64,000 nucleotides of DNA from contig CANQDA010000017.1 of assembly GCA_947591155.1 (NCBI GenBank), positions 1 through 64,000 of the forward strand. Reading direction: 5' to 3'. Source of the DNA: an uncultured Lachnospiraceae bacterium. GTDB taxonomy: Bacteria; Bacillota; Clostridia; Lachnospirales; Lachnospiraceae. This document shows, piece after piece, positions 8,186 to 17,061 of the stretch. Position 1 is the stretch's first letter; each line of letters begins with the position of its first letter. The translations under genes and the position numbers were made by a program. Below the pieces are notes generated by a model, which saw only the letters and a program-made list of their open reading frames with translations, had not been told where the DNA came from and made no database searches.

Positions 8186-9457
8186 TCAGTGCCCCAGCAT
8201 GCTCTCCACAAAGATCCCGTAGCCCTTCTTCGCGTCCTGTACGAACACATGGGTCACGGCGCCCACAATTCGGCCATTCTGCAAGATCGGCGAACCCGAC
8301 ATCCCCTGCACGATACCGCCGGTCAGCTCGAGAAGCTCAGGATCGGTCACCTCAATCACCATGCCTTTGTTGACATCGCTGCCGTTCAATCGGATCTCAC
8401 GGATATCGACCTCATACTCTTTGCATGCTCCGTCCACCGAACAGAGAATCGTCGCAGGCCCCTGCTCGACCTCCTGCTTGTAGGCCGTCTCGTATAGCTG
8501 CATCTTCTCCGACATCGCCGGGAACCCGATCGTCCTCCCGTAGATCCCGTCCTTGCGGTTTTCCTCGATCTCCCCGATCTTGTAGCCCTCGCTGTAATGG
8601 ATCACGCCTGCGAGCTCGCCCGGCACGCCCTGCGAACCCTTGATGATCGAGATCACATCGGCGTTGTAGAGGATCCCGCCGCTGATGTCCAGAAGCTCGC
8701 CCGTGTCGATATCGCTGATCCCGTGGCCGAGCGCGCCGAAGTTTCCATTCTCGTCAATATAGGTCAGTGTTCCGATACCCTGCGTGTCGTTCCTCACCCA
8801 GATGCCAGCCTTGTAAACGCCGTCCTCATCCATCACCGGGTGGACTTTCAGATTGATCTGCTCGCCCGCGCGGTCAACCGTCAGCACCAGATCCTCGCCG
8901 CCGCAGCTGCTGATACACTCCACAAGCCGTTCTTTCGTGTTCGTCTCCACACCGTTCACCGACTTGATGTAATCGCCGGATTTCACAATATTTTCCGCCG
9001 GACAGCAATCACTGCCGTCTTCGGAGTGGATCGAGGCGGTCTCAACCACCATCACTCCGTCTGTCCTGAGATAAATCCCAATCGGCGTACCTCCTACATA
9101 GACCTGCTTTCTGGGTACAACGCTTACCGTCACCATCTTAAGCGGAATCTTCCCGAACAGTCGATACATAATCTTATATGTTTCAGGGACCGTGCTGTCG
9201 TTCAGAGTTTCTCCGACCTCCATCATTTTCCACGATTGCTCCGTCTCCTGAGATACGCTCTCTCCCGCGGCGATCTCTTTCGTGATCAGCCTGTCAAACG
9301 CGTTGTGAAACAGCTCCGGAAGCTCACCGGCGTCCGACACCTGCATTCGGGAGGGGATTTGCGCGCGCACTGCTGCCAGACTGCACACGCTCAGGCCGAC
9401 GATCCCGAATCCCAGCAGGCTACACACAAATCTCCTGTACTTCTGTCTGACATTCAT
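8186..9457 (-). CDS. spoIVB: SpoIVB, stage IV sporulation serine peptidase
   Basis: A 423-residue protein starting MNVRQKYRRFVCSLLGFG, whose N-terminal hydrophobic helix anchors or exports it into the intermembrane space of the forespore. A PDZ domain covers about residues 120-205 (GGTPIGIYLRTDGVMVVE, GDYIKSVNGVETNTKE). The S55 peptidase domain follows: His245 in GALGHGISD and Ser387 in VQGMSGSPI are the expected catalytic residues. SpoIVB cleaves SpoIVFA to trigger pro-sigma-K processing. The frame extends upstream to a TTG at 9487, but the ATG at 9457 fits better. It ends in its own terminator and, unusually, no spo0A follows. Confidence 0.95.
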   Translation of the reverse strand: MNVRQKYRRFVCSLLGFGIVGLSVCSLAAVRAQIPSRMQVSDAGELPELFHNAFDRLITKEIAAGESVSQETEQSWKMMEVGETLNDSTVPETYKIMYRLFGKIPLKMVTVSVVPRKQVYVGGTPIGIYLRTDGVMVVETASIHSEDGSDCCPAENIVKSGDYIKSVNGVETNTKERLVECISSCGGEDLVLTVDRAGEQINLKVHPVMDEDGVYKAGIWVRNDTQGIGTLTYIDENGNFGALGHGISDIDTGELLDISGGILYNADVISIIKGSQGVPGELAGVIHYSEGYKIGEIEENRKDGIYGRTIGFPAMSEKMQLYETAYKQEVEQGPATILCSVDGACKEYEVDIREIRLNGSDVNKGMVIEVTDPELLELTGGIVQGMSGSPILQNGRIVGAVTHVFVQDAKKGYGIFVESMLGH

Positions 9458-9502
9458 CTTTTGCACCCCACTTCTCTCTATGGTCAAGGATTTGCTTTCA
9501 CA

Positions 9503-9540
9503 CTAAAAATGCAGAGCCCTGTATCGCAAGTCTCTGCATT
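9503..9540 (-). terminator. Terminator after recN
   Basis: On the minus strand AATGCAGAG (9540-9532) pairs with CTCTGCATT (9516-9508), followed by TTTTTAG. It separates recN from spoIVB, so spoIVB is probably transcribed from its own sporulation promoter. Confidence 0.85.
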
Positions 9541-9568
9541 CAGTATGTGGAATTCTCATCGTTTGACT

Positions 9569-11251
9569 CTAGTATATTTTTGCGTTTTTTGCCAGTTCTT
9601 TCATTTCGCGCGCGTTGTCAAGCACCGTCTGCGTGATCTTCGCGCCGCCCAGGATGCGCGCGAGCTCCTCAATACTTTCTTCCTCAGTGAGCAGCCCGAT
9701 ATTCGTCACGGTTTTGCTGTCCGCAGGTTTTTTCTCAATAATAAAATGATGATCCGCCATCGCCGCGATCTGTGCTAGGTGCGTAATGCAAAGCACCTGA
9801 TGTTTCCGGGCGATCAACGCCATCTTTTCGGAGACCTTCTGCGCCGTGCGTCCGCTGATCCCGCTGTCAATCTCGTCAAAAATCAAGGTTCCAATCTCGT
9901 CCCGATCCGCCATGACTGCCTTGAGGGCCAACATGATCCTCGAGAGCTCGCCGCCGGACGCCACATCTGCCAAAGGTCGCAACGGCATTCCCGGATTCAT
10001 CGAAATTCGGAAACTGACCTCATCTTTTCCGTTCTCACCCGGTTCTTCCAATTCCTCAAAGGCGATCTCAAAACGCAAGTCGAGAAAATTCAGATCGATC
10101 AGCGCCGCCTGAATTTCTTTCGCAAGCTGCGCGGCGCATTCCCTGCGAAGCACTGAGATCTCATCCGCCGTCTTTTCTAGCGCCTGTCTGCTTTTTCCGT
10201 AGCTTCCCCGCAAATTCGCAAGATATTCATCGTAATCGGACAGGATCGCGATCCGTTCTTCTTTCTCACGTCCTGCTTCCAGAATCTGCTCAATGGAATT
10301 TCCATATTTTGCCTTGAGACGGTTGATCAGATCAAGCCGTTCCTCCGTCTCTTTCAGCTTCTGCGCGTCGAAAACAAAGTCGTCCATATACCCGGACAGT
10401 TCCCGGTTGAAATCGTTCATCATCGATTCGAGATCGGCAAGCGTCTGCCCAAGATTTCCGAGCGACTCATCGTAGAGCGCAGCCGTCCCGAACGCCCGCA
10501 GTGCCCGGCTGATCTCGTCCGCTGCGCCGGAATAACCGCCGGCTCCGGTCAGGCCTGCCGTCTCCGAGAGCGCCTCCATGATCTTCTGTCCGTTCGACAT
10601 GCGCCGATATTCGCTCTCCAGTTCCTCATCCTCCCCCGGCACGAGCGCGGCAGACTCGATCTCGTTAAATTCAAATTTCAGAAAGTCCAGCTCCTTGGCG
10701 CGCTTTGCCTCCCCGGCATCCGCCTCCTGAAGCTGCTTTTTGGCCGCCCGGTACGCATGATACTGTTCCCTGCACAGCATCTTTTTCTCCGCCATCTGTT
10801 CCCCGGCAAACTCGTCCAGGATCTTCAGATGATTCTTCTCATACAAAAGCGACTGATGCTCGTGCTGTCCGTGGATATCGATCAGTTCCGCGGCGAGTTC
10901 ACGCACAAACGAAACCGGCACCGTCTCCCCGTTGACCTTGCTGACGCTGCGTCCGCCCTTGTACCGTCTGGCGATGATCACCTCTCCGCCCTCAGAAGGA
11001 ATGTCCTGCTCCTCCAACATCTGGCGAACACTCTCGTTTTCGCTTGAAAACACAAGCTCGACCAGCGCATAGTCCGCGTCCCCCGGGACGTAGTCCCTGA
11101 AATTTCCCGTCCCGAGCGCAATATTGACCGAGCCGATCACAATGGATTTCCCGGCTCCGGTCTCGCCCGTCATGATGTTCAGGCCCTCGCCGAACTCGAC
11201 CTCGGCCTCCCTGATGAGCGCCATGTTTTTCACATGTAAACTAACTAACAT
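9569..11251 (-). CDS. recN: DNA repair protein RecN
   Basis: A 560-residue SMC-like ATPase starting MLVSLHVKNMALIREAEVEF; the open frame continues upstream but this is the family start. Walker A TGETGAGKS is near residue 33. A long coiled-coil middle follows (about residues 150-370). The C-terminal signature is ASGGELSRIMLALK and Walker B TLIFDEIDSGISG, with THLAQIAAMADHHF after it. RecN tethers DNA ends in double-strand break repair. It follows argR by 180 bases, an interval filled by an unusual long inverted repeat (11293-11412), and ends at its own terminator. Confidence 0.96.
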   Translation of the reverse strand: MLVSLHVKNMALIREAEVEFGEGLNIMTGETGAGKSIVIGSVNIALGTGNFRDYVPGDADYALVELVFSSENESVRQMLEEQDIPSEGGEVIIARRYKGGRSVSKVNGETVPVSFVRELAAELIDIHGQHEHQSLLYEKNHLKILDEFAGEQMAEKKMLCREQYHAYRAAKKQLQEADAGEAKRAKELDFLKFEFNEIESAALVPGEDEELESEYRRMSNGQKIMEALSETAGLTGAGGYSGAADEISRALRAFGTAALYDESLGNLGQTLADLESMMNDFNRELSGYMDDFVFDAQKLKETEERLDLINRLKAKYGNSIEQILEAGREKEERIAILSDYDEYLANLRGSYGKSRQALEKTADEISVLRRECAAQLAKEIQAALIDLNFLDLRFEIAFEELEEPGENGKDEVSFRISMNPGMPLRPLADVASGGELSRIMLALKAVMADRDEIGTLIFDEIDSGISGRTAQKVSEKMALIARKHQVLCITHLAQIAAMADHHFIIEKKPADSKTVTNIGLLTEEESIEELARILGGAKITQTVLDNAREMKELAKNAKIY

Positions 11252-11292
11252 AAGCTTGTCCTGTCTCTCCCCCGACAATATTCGTTCCGGAC

Positions 11293-11412
11293 GGAACCGC
11301 ACGGTACCCTTCCTGGGAACTTTCCCGGCAAAACTGTAGATACGCATTTAAAACCGGAAGGCTTTCTTTTTTCAGTTTGTGCCGGAAAAGTCCCGGAAAT
11401 CCCTGCGGTTCC
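11293..11412. repeat. Long inverted-repeat element, copy 1 (conserved internal loop)
   Basis: Outer arms GGAACCGCA (11293-11301) and TGCGGTTCC (11404-11412) pair perfectly. Inner arms at 11310-11336 and 11373-11398 pair along about 26 bases with small bulges. Between the stems sit CGGTACCCTTC (11302-11312) and CGGAAATCC (11394-11402). Both strings recur exactly in the same positions of the hairpin at 31163-31266, where the stems are different. It fills the argR-recN gap. Whether it acts as RNA or as DNA is not evident. Confidence 0.75.
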
Positions 11413-11431
11413 TGTCTACGGCCACGATACA

Positions 11432-11884
11432 CTAAGCACGGACTATCTTCTGTATTTTATCCATCACGCGGACGGTATCCTCCGCGCTGCGGATCGCGCA
11501 CATGATCGTGTCGTCGCCTGCGATACAGCCGGCGACCTCATTCCAGTGCATCGCGTCGAGCGCGGCCGCTACCGCCATCGCCATACCGGACACCGTCTTC
11601 ACGACCAGGATATTCTGCGCCATATCCATCGAGACAAAGCCGTCCTTCAGCACACGCAGGTACTTGTCATTGATCCCTGGCGTCTGGCTCTGCATCAGCG
11701 TATATTTCTGCTTCCCGTCCGCCGCCGTCAGCTTCATCAGCTTGAGCTCGCGAATATCGCGGGAGATCGTCGCCTGCGTGACGCGGTACCCCTCCTGCTG
11801 CAGATAGGACGCAAGCTCTTCCTGAGTCTCGATCTCATATTTTGTGATCAGCTCCACGATCTTTTCCTGTCTCGCGTTTTTCAT
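11432..11884 (-). CDS. argR: Arginine repressor ArgR/AhrC
   Basis: A 150-residue regulator of normal length. The N-terminal winged helix (about residues 1-70) contains YRVTQATISRDIRELKLMK, the ArgR DNA-reading helix. The C-terminal hexamerisation and arginine-binding domain has CIAGDDTIMCAIRSAEDTV. ArgR represses arginine synthesis and activates catabolism when arginine is bound. Its place between nadK and recN is standard in clostridia and says nothing about the regulon. The ATG is preceded by AAAAGGAGGC at a suitable distance. Confidence 0.96.
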   Translation of the reverse strand: MKNARQEKIVELITKYEIETQEELASYLQQEGYRVTQATISRDIRELKLMKLTAADGKQKYTLMQSQTPGINDKYLRVLKDGFVSMDMAQNILVVKTVSGMAMAVAAALDAMHWNEVAGCIAGDDTIMCAIRSAEDTVRVMDKIQKIVRA

Positions 11885-11958
11885 GCTCCTGATCCGGCCT
11901 CCTTTTACACTGCCTCCAAATATCTTTCTGCCGCGTTTTCTGAAACAGGGCTCTCCGC

Positions 11959-12822
11959 TCAGGGGTTTGCCATCTTCAGACGAAGGATCTCCAGAAAACT
12001 GGTGTTTCTTGTCTTTATCATATGTACTTTGCGGTCGGATCTGGCGATGACGATCCGATCGCCTGAGTTCATCCTCACGGACGTATCGCCGTCAAACGTC
12101 GCCTCCGCCCCGTCCATATCCGTGTCATGCTTCGCGCTGATCTCGATCGCGATCTCCACATTGTCCGGCAGCACGATCGAGCGGGAATTCAGCGTGTGCG
12201 GAGCCACCGCGGACAGTAAAATCAGCGAGGCCTGCGGGGCGACGATCGGACCGCCTGCGGAGAGATTATAGCCCGTGGAGCCAGTCGGCGTCGCGACTAT
12301 GATCCCGTCCGCTGAGTAGGACGTGAGGAACACATCGTCCACGTAGATGTTGAAATCCAGCACACGCAGCTTACCGTTTCTCCGGATGACAATGTCGTTG
12401 AGCGCGATATCTCTCAGAAGCTGCCTGCCCTGGTGCAGCGCCGTGCCCTGGAGCATCATGCGCGATTCAATGGAAAAATCGCCGTCGATCAGCTTGTCCA
12501 GCGCCGGTGTGATGCTCGTGTGTTCGATCTCGGCCAGATAGCCGAGCGTTCCCATGTTGATGCCGAGAAGCGGGATCGAGCATTCGACAAGGTCTCTGGC
12601 TGCCTGCAGCAGCGTCCCATCTCCGCCCAGCACCAGCACACCGTCCACATCCTTCGGAATCTTCCTTGCGTCCGTGTACTTGTACTGTCCGCCCGGCCGG
12701 TCTTTCCCGCACTGCTGGATATAGCACTTCTTTCCCCTGCCCGCAAGATAATCCCGGATCAGATTAGCCGTTTTGAACTCCGGATCCTTCTGATAATTCG
12801 TGATCACATAAAATGTATTCAT
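11959..12822 (-). CDS. nadK: NAD kinase
   Basis: A 287-residue enzyme that phosphorylates NAD to NADP. It contains the GGDG motif in GVLVLGGDGTLLQAARDL (about residue 64), NMGTLGYLAEIE, and the second nucleotide loop ATPTGSTGYNLSAGGPIV. Length and motif order match bacterial NadK. It lies 74 bases upstream of argR and 84 downstream of tlyA in the recN-xse operon block. Confidence 0.96.
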   Translation of the reverse strand: MNTFYVITNYQKDPEFKTANLIRDYLAGRGKKCYIQQCGKDRPGGQYKYTDARKIPKDVDGVLVLGGDGTLLQAARDLVECSIPLLGINMGTLGYLAEIEHTSITPALDKLIDGDFSIESRMMLQGTALHQGRQLLRDIALNDIVIRRNGKLRVLDFNIYVDDVFLTSYSADGIIVATPTGSTGYNLSAGGPIVAPQASLILLSAVAPHTLNSRSIVLPDNVEIAIEISAKHDTDMDGAEATFDGDTSVRMNSGDRIVIARSDRKVHMIKTRNTSFLEILRLKMANP

Positions 12823-12906
12823 AGCTCATGCTCCGTTTCGCTTGCTTAAGCTGGTATTACGTCATATGCAGCCCTCTTCTGAGGATAAATATCATCAGCT
12901 GACCGA

Positions 12907-13797
12907 TCAGTCGAGTGCGGCGTGGGCCGCGCTTACGATTGCACGCACGGCGTCCGGCGCCACCGTCCCTGAAGCATTCTTCGCCGGCCCTTTTCGTTTC
13001 ATCCCGCTTTCACCCGGGTCTTCACTCACAGGATCCGTATCCGGCCCTGCCGTCTCCTCATAGTCTGCCCGTTTTCGCAGATAAAGCAGGTATTCAATGT
13101 TTCCCTCCGGTCCCTTGATCGGGGAATACTCCAGTCCAAGCCTCTCCAGCCCGATCTGCGCGGCGTACTCGATCACCTTGCGGATCACTTCCTCGTGCAC
13201 CGCCGGATCCCGCACGACGCCCTTCTTGCCGACTTTCTCGCGCCCTGCTTCGAACTGCGGCTTGATCAGACAGACGATTTCACCCTCGTCCGTCATCAGA
13301 GCACGCACCGGAGCAAGCACCTTGGTCAGGGAAATGAACGACACGTCAATCGACACAAACAACGGCGCCTCCTGAATATCCTCCGGCACAACATAGCGGA
13401 TGTTCGTCTTCTCCATGCAGACCACACGTCCGTCGTTTCGCAGCTTCCAGTCGAGCTGTCCGTGGCCGACATCGACGGCGTAGACCTTAGTTGCGCCGTT
13501 TTGCAGCATGCAGTCGGTGAACCCGCCGGTCGACGCGCCCACATCCATGCAGACCCGCCCGTCGAGCGTAATCCCGAAACTTTTCATCGCTTTCTCAAGC
13601 TTCAGTCCGCCCCGGCTCACGTAGGGAAGCTGATTTCCTTTTATAGTGATTTCGGTCTTCTCGTCGATCATCGTCCCGGCCTTGTCCTCGCGCTGTCCGT
13701 TCACCAGCACGCTGCCCGCCATGATGACAGCTTTCGCCTTCTCGCGCGAGACAGCCAGACCGCGCTGCACAAGCAGCACATCCAAACGCTCTTTCAT
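12907..13797 (-). CDS. tlyA: TlyA-family 16S/23S rRNA 2'-O-methyltransferase
   Basis: A 296-residue protein with an S4 RNA-binding domain at the N-terminus (MKERLDVLLVQRGLAVSREK) and an FtsJ-type methyltransferase: the SAM-binding loop is VCMDVGASTGGFTDCML, followed by VYAVDVGHGQLDWKLR. TlyA methylates ribose in rRNA and affects capreomycin sensitivity. After IEYLLYLRKR there is a Gly/Pro/charged stretch of about 40 residues (ADYEETAGPDTDPVSED onward) before the usual C-terminal helix VRAIVSAAHAALD. This insertion is not part of the fold. First gene after dxs on this strand. Confidence 0.94.
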   Translation of the reverse strand: MKERLDVLLVQRGLAVSREKAKAVIMAGSVLVNGQREDKAGTMIDEKTEITIKGNQLPYVSRGGLKLEKAMKSFGITLDGRVCMDVGASTGGFTDCMLQNGATKVYAVDVGHGQLDWKLRNDGRVVCMEKTNIRYVVPEDIQEAPLFVSIDVSFISLTKVLAPVRALMTDEGEIVCLIKPQFEAGREKVGKKGVVRDPAVHEEVIRKVIEYAAQIGLERLGLEYSPIKGPEGNIEYLLYLRKRADYEETAGPDTDPVSEDPGESGMKRKGPAKNASGTVAPDAVRAIVSAAHAALD

Positions 13798-13828
13798 AGA
13801 TGAATCTCCGTCTTCGTACTTAATTCAG

Positions 13829-13890
13829 ATCCGAACGTCCTCGCAGGAATTGGTTAATCCCCCGGCAAACTCAGCTCCTGCACGGGCTGT
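13829..13890 (-). repeat. Shortened, diverged copy of the structured element at 55530-55783
   Basis: On the minus strand, starting next to the dxs stop codon, ACAGCCCGTGCAG matches ACAGCCCGTACAG at 55560-55572, and TTAACCAATTCCTGCGAGG matches TTGACCAATTCCTGTGAGG at 55688-55706. The six differences over 30 bases in the second block are mostly transitions. About 100 bases between the two blocks are missing here. Likely a decayed copy. Confidence 0.6.
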
Positions 13891-15750
13891 CTACTGACGG
13901 TACCGCGCGATAATCCGCTTGAAGATTGACTCCGCGTCGATGCAGGTCTCCTCGCGCAGCACATTCACGTTTCCGTGTTCAATGTAGTCGTCCGGAAGCG
14001 CAACCTGCATCAGCTGCACGTCCGTCCCCGTCTCATTGTAATACTCCAGCGCCTTCTCGCCGAAGCCGCCGCTCTTTACATTCTCCTCCATCGTCACGAT
14101 CAAACGGTGGTCATTCGCCAGATACGCGAGCGTCTCCTCGTCGATCGGCTTCACAAAACGCGCGTTCACGACCGTGCACTGATAGCCGAGGTCCTTTAGC
14201 ATCTCGCGCACAGCGAGCGCCGTCTGCACCATGCTCCCGACCGCGACCAGCGCAAGTCCGTCCTCGTCGTAAAGGATCTCGCTCTTCCCGAGGACGATCG
14301 GCGGGCGGGCCTCCCTCAGTCCGTCGAACGCCTCCCCTCGCGGATAGCGCAGGGCGATCGGTCCGTCATACCCGATCGCGAATTTCAGCATATCGGCAAG
14401 CTCCCACTTATTCTTGGGGGCCATCACACACATATTCGGCATCATCGAGAGGTAGGAAAGATCGAAGATTCCCTGATGCGTCTCCCCGTCACTCCCGACC
14501 AGGCCCGCACGGTCGATCGCGAAGACGACATGCAGATTCTGAATGCAGACGTCGTGAATGATCTGGTCGAACGCCCTTTGCAGAAACGACGAATACACCG
14601 CGACCACCGGCTTCAACCCTCCCGCCGCCAGTCCGGCCGCAAAGGTCACCGCATGTGCCTCAGCGATCCCGACGTCGAAAAAACGGTCATGGTACATGTT
14701 CCGGAAACGCTTGAGCCCCGTTCCGTCCGGCATCGCCGCCGTGACCGCCACGAGCTTCGGCTCGCGCGCTCCCATCTTACACATGACCGTCGAAAAAACA
14801 TCCGTGTACGCCGCCTTTTTCTTGCGCACACTCGGAAGTCCCGTCTCGATCTCGAAAGGCTCCGCGCCGTGGAACCTCGACGGCATCCGCTCCGCAGGAC
14901 CGAAGCCCTTGCCCTTGCGCGTTAGCACGTGCACGAGCACCGGACCGTTCACCTTCTTCGCGTCGCGGAAGACGCGCGTCATCTTGGAGATATTGTGTCC
15001 GTCGACCGGGCCGAGGTATGTGATCCCCATCTCCTCGAAAAACATACCCGGCACCAGAAACTGCTTGATGCCCTGTTTCGTGTTTCGGATCCCCCGGATC
15101 AGCTTGTCCCCGTAGACCGGAATCTTGTTCAGCGTATTCTCGACGCCCATCTTCAGTCCGGTGTAGGATTCCGCCGTCCGGATATTGCTCAGGTACGCGG
15201 AGATCCCGCCGACGTTCTCCGAGATGGACATCTCATTGTCGTTCAGTACGATGATAAAATTCGTCTTCAGCTCTGACGCGTTGTTCAGCGCTTCGTAGGC
15301 CATCCCTCCGGTCAGCGCGCCGTCCCCGATCACGGAGACCACGTAGTAGTCCTCTCCCAGCACGTCGCGGGAACAGACATAGCCAAGCCCCGCCGAGATC
15401 GAGGTCGAACTGTGCCCTGTATCGAACGCGTCGCAGTCGCTCTCCTTGCGCTTCGGAAAACCGCTCATGCCGCCGAACTTGCGCAGCTCGTCAAAGCCGT
15501 CCTTGCGTCCGGTCAGGATCTTATGCGTGTAGGACTGATGACCGACGTCCCAGATGATCTTGTCCTGCGGAAGCGTGAACGACAGATGCAGCGCCATCGT
15601 CAGCTCCACCACGCCGAGGTTCGACGCGAGATGTCCTCCGGTCCGGCTGATCTTCTGGATCAGAAAATCCCGGATCTCCTGCGCGAGCTCCGGCAGCTGT
15701 GCCTTCTCTATCTTCTTGATATCGTTTACTTCATTGATCTTCTCTAGCAA
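13891..15750 (-). CDS. dxs: 1-deoxy-D-xylulose-5-phosphate synthase
   Basis: A 619-residue thiamine-diphosphate enzyme, normal length, that condenses pyruvate and glyceraldehyde 3-phosphate in the first step of the MEP isoprenoid pathway. GDGALTGGMAYEALNNA (residue about 152) is the ThDP/Mg site, and DVGHQSYTHKILTGR and TGHSSTSISAGLG are N-terminal landmarks. The transketolase pyrimidine domain contains DRAGLVGSDGETHQG. The frame appears to start at TTG (15750), ten bases after AAAGG; no in-frame ATG suits better. It sits directly downstream of ispA, a pathway-consistent pairing. Confidence 0.97.
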   Translation of the reverse strand: MLEKINEVNDIKKIEKAQLPELAQEIRDFLIQKISRTGGHLASNLGVVELTMALHLSFTLPQDKIIWDVGHQSYTHKILTGRKDGFDELRKFGGMSGFPKRKESDCDAFDTGHSSTSISAGLGYVCSRDVLGEDYYVVSVIGDGALTGGMAYEALNNASELKTNFIIVLNDNEMSISENVGGISAYLSNIRTAESYTGLKMGVENTLNKIPVYGDKLIRGIRNTKQGIKQFLVPGMFFEEMGITYLGPVDGHNISKMTRVFRDAKKVNGPVLVHVLTRKGKGFGPAERMPSRFHGAEPFEIETGLPSVRKKKAAYTDVFSTVMCKMGAREPKLVAVTAAMPDGTGLKRFRNMYHDRFFDVGIAEAHAVTFAAGLAAGGLKPVVAVYSSFLQRAFDQIIHDVCIQNLHVVFAIDRAGLVGSDGETHQGIFDLSYLSMMPNMCVMAPKNKWELADMLKFAIGYDGPIALRYPRGEAFDGLREARPPIVLGKSEILYDEDGLALVAVGSMVQTALAVREMLKDLGYQCTVVNARFVKPIDEETLAYLANDHRLIVTMEENVKSGGFGEKALEYYNETGTDVQLMQVALPDDYIEHGNVNVLREETCIDAESIFKRIIARYRQ

Positions 15751-15872
15751 AAGAAACGCCGCCTTTCCCGGGTTTTGCCAAACGCGGGCCCCGGTCTTCT
15801 CCTGTTTTTCTGTTCGCGGCCGTATAGCCGCAAATCTCTTCTCTCTTTCCGGCAGTCTCCCGCACGTTTGCG

Positions 15873-16760
15873 CTATGCGCTGCGATGGATCAGATTCAGG
15901 ATCAGTTCTCTCAGAAACTCGTTCTCGTACGGGAGCTCGTCCAGCAGGCGGATCGCCTCCTTCGAATAGCGCGTCACATCTTCCTGTGCCTTTTCCAATC
16001 CGTTTACCGTCACATAGGTCGTCTTTTCATTCTTCTCATCGCTGTTTATCGACTTGCCGAGTGTCTCCTGATCGCCGGTCACGTCCAGAATGTCGTCCTT
16101 GATCTGGAATGCAAATCCTACGTTTGCGGCAATCTGCTGTACTTTCTCTATTTCTTCCCGGGAAGCGCCCGCAAGCACCGCGCCGATCATCATCGAAGCC
16201 TCAATGAGCGCCCCGGTCTTCAGCCGATAGATAAAGTGCAGCTGTTCCCCGGTAAGCGGCTTGCCGACATACTCCACGTCCACCGACTGGCCGCCTATCA
16301 TCCCGTCCAGTCCCGTCTTGCCCGCGAGGATCTGGAATGCCCGCCCGACACGCGGGTTATCCGGCTCCATGTCGAACGCCTTTGCCGCCGTCTCGTAGGC
16401 CAGATTCAGCAGTGCGTCGCCCGCCAGAATCGCCATCGCCTCGCCGTATACGACGTGCGTCGTCTTCTTCCCTCTGCGGTACTCGTCGTTGTCCATCGCC
16501 GGAAGGTCGTCATGGATCAGCGAGTGCGTGTGCACCATCTCCATCGCCGCCATGAACGGCTTGATGACCGGGGACTTTCCGCCGAACATCACATAGGTCT
16601 GCTGCATCAACAGCGGCCGCAGCTTTTTTCCGCCGACCAACATGCTGTAATTGACCGCCTCGAGGAGCGTCCGCTGAAAGCCTTCCTCCTCCGGCAGATA
16701 CCCGGCAATCACACTCTTGATCTCTGTCACGCGTTTCTTCATCTGCTCGTCAAAATTCAT
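15873..16760 (-). CDS. ispA: Polyprenyl synthetase (geranylgeranyl/farnesyl diphosphate synthase)
   Basis: A 295-residue prenyltransferase. The first Asp-rich motif is in HTHSLIHDDLPAMDNDEYRRG (DDLPAMD, a DDxxD-type site with the short-chain insertion) and the second in FQIKDDILDVTGD. It joins isopentenyl units into C15-C20 diphosphates, using precursors made downstream of Dxs. Its ATG overlaps the end of xseB by 11 bases, so translation is coupled. Confidence 0.95.
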   Translation of the reverse strand: MNFDEQMKKRVTEIKSVIAGYLPEEEGFQRTLLEAVNYSMLVGGKKLRPLLMQQTYVMFGGKSPVIKPFMAAMEMVHTHSLIHDDLPAMDNDEYRRGKKTTHVVYGEAMAILAGDALLNLAYETAAKAFDMEPDNPRVGRAFQILAGKTGLDGMIGGQSVDVEYVGKPLTGEQLHFIYRLKTGALIEASMMIGAVLAGASREEIEKVQQIAANVGFAFQIKDDILDVTGDQETLGKSINSDEKNEKTTYVTVNGLEKAQEDVTRYSKEAIRLLDELPYENEFLRELILNLIHRSA

Positions 16761-17046
16761 TCAGCTCACCTTCTTTATTCACTACCATGATCTGCTTTTC
16801 TACCAGATCGATCTTGTCGTTGCACTTTGCCAGAAGCTCCATTCCCTGCTGGTACAGCTTCAAAGCCTCCTCAAGCGGAAGGTTGCTGTCCTCCAGCCTT
16901 TCAAGCATCTGGTCAAGACTGGCAAAGGACTCTTCCAGTGTCATATCCGTCCCAGCCGCCTTGTACCCCGCGTATAGGCGGTCGTACTCCGCGCAGAAAT
17001 CCGGGCTTGCGCCCTGTCCTTCCAGCCATTTCCTGAAACTGTCCAT
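16750..17046 (-). CDS. xseB: Exodeoxyribonuclease VII small subunit
   Basis: A 98-residue protein. The XseB core runs from about residue 37: LEESFASLDQMLERLEDSNLP, LEEALKLYQQGMELLAKC, ending in a coiled coil. The first 35 residues are an extra N-terminal segment; AAAGGAG before the ATG at 17046 supports it. Together with XseA it degrades single-stranded DNA to oligonucleotides. It lies 15 bases after xseA. Confidence 0.93.
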   Translation of the reverse strand: MDSFRKWLEGQGASPDFCAEYDRLYAGYKAAGTDMTLEESFASLDQMLERLEDSNLPLEEALKLYQQGMELLAKCNDKIDLVEKQIMVVNKEGELNEF

Positions 17047-17061
17047 TGTGGTCGCTCCTTT

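Noticed and set aside
11252..11431. 63-residue minus-strand frame between argR and recN
   Set aside because: It covers the inverted repeat, has no ribosome binding site and no protein-like pattern.
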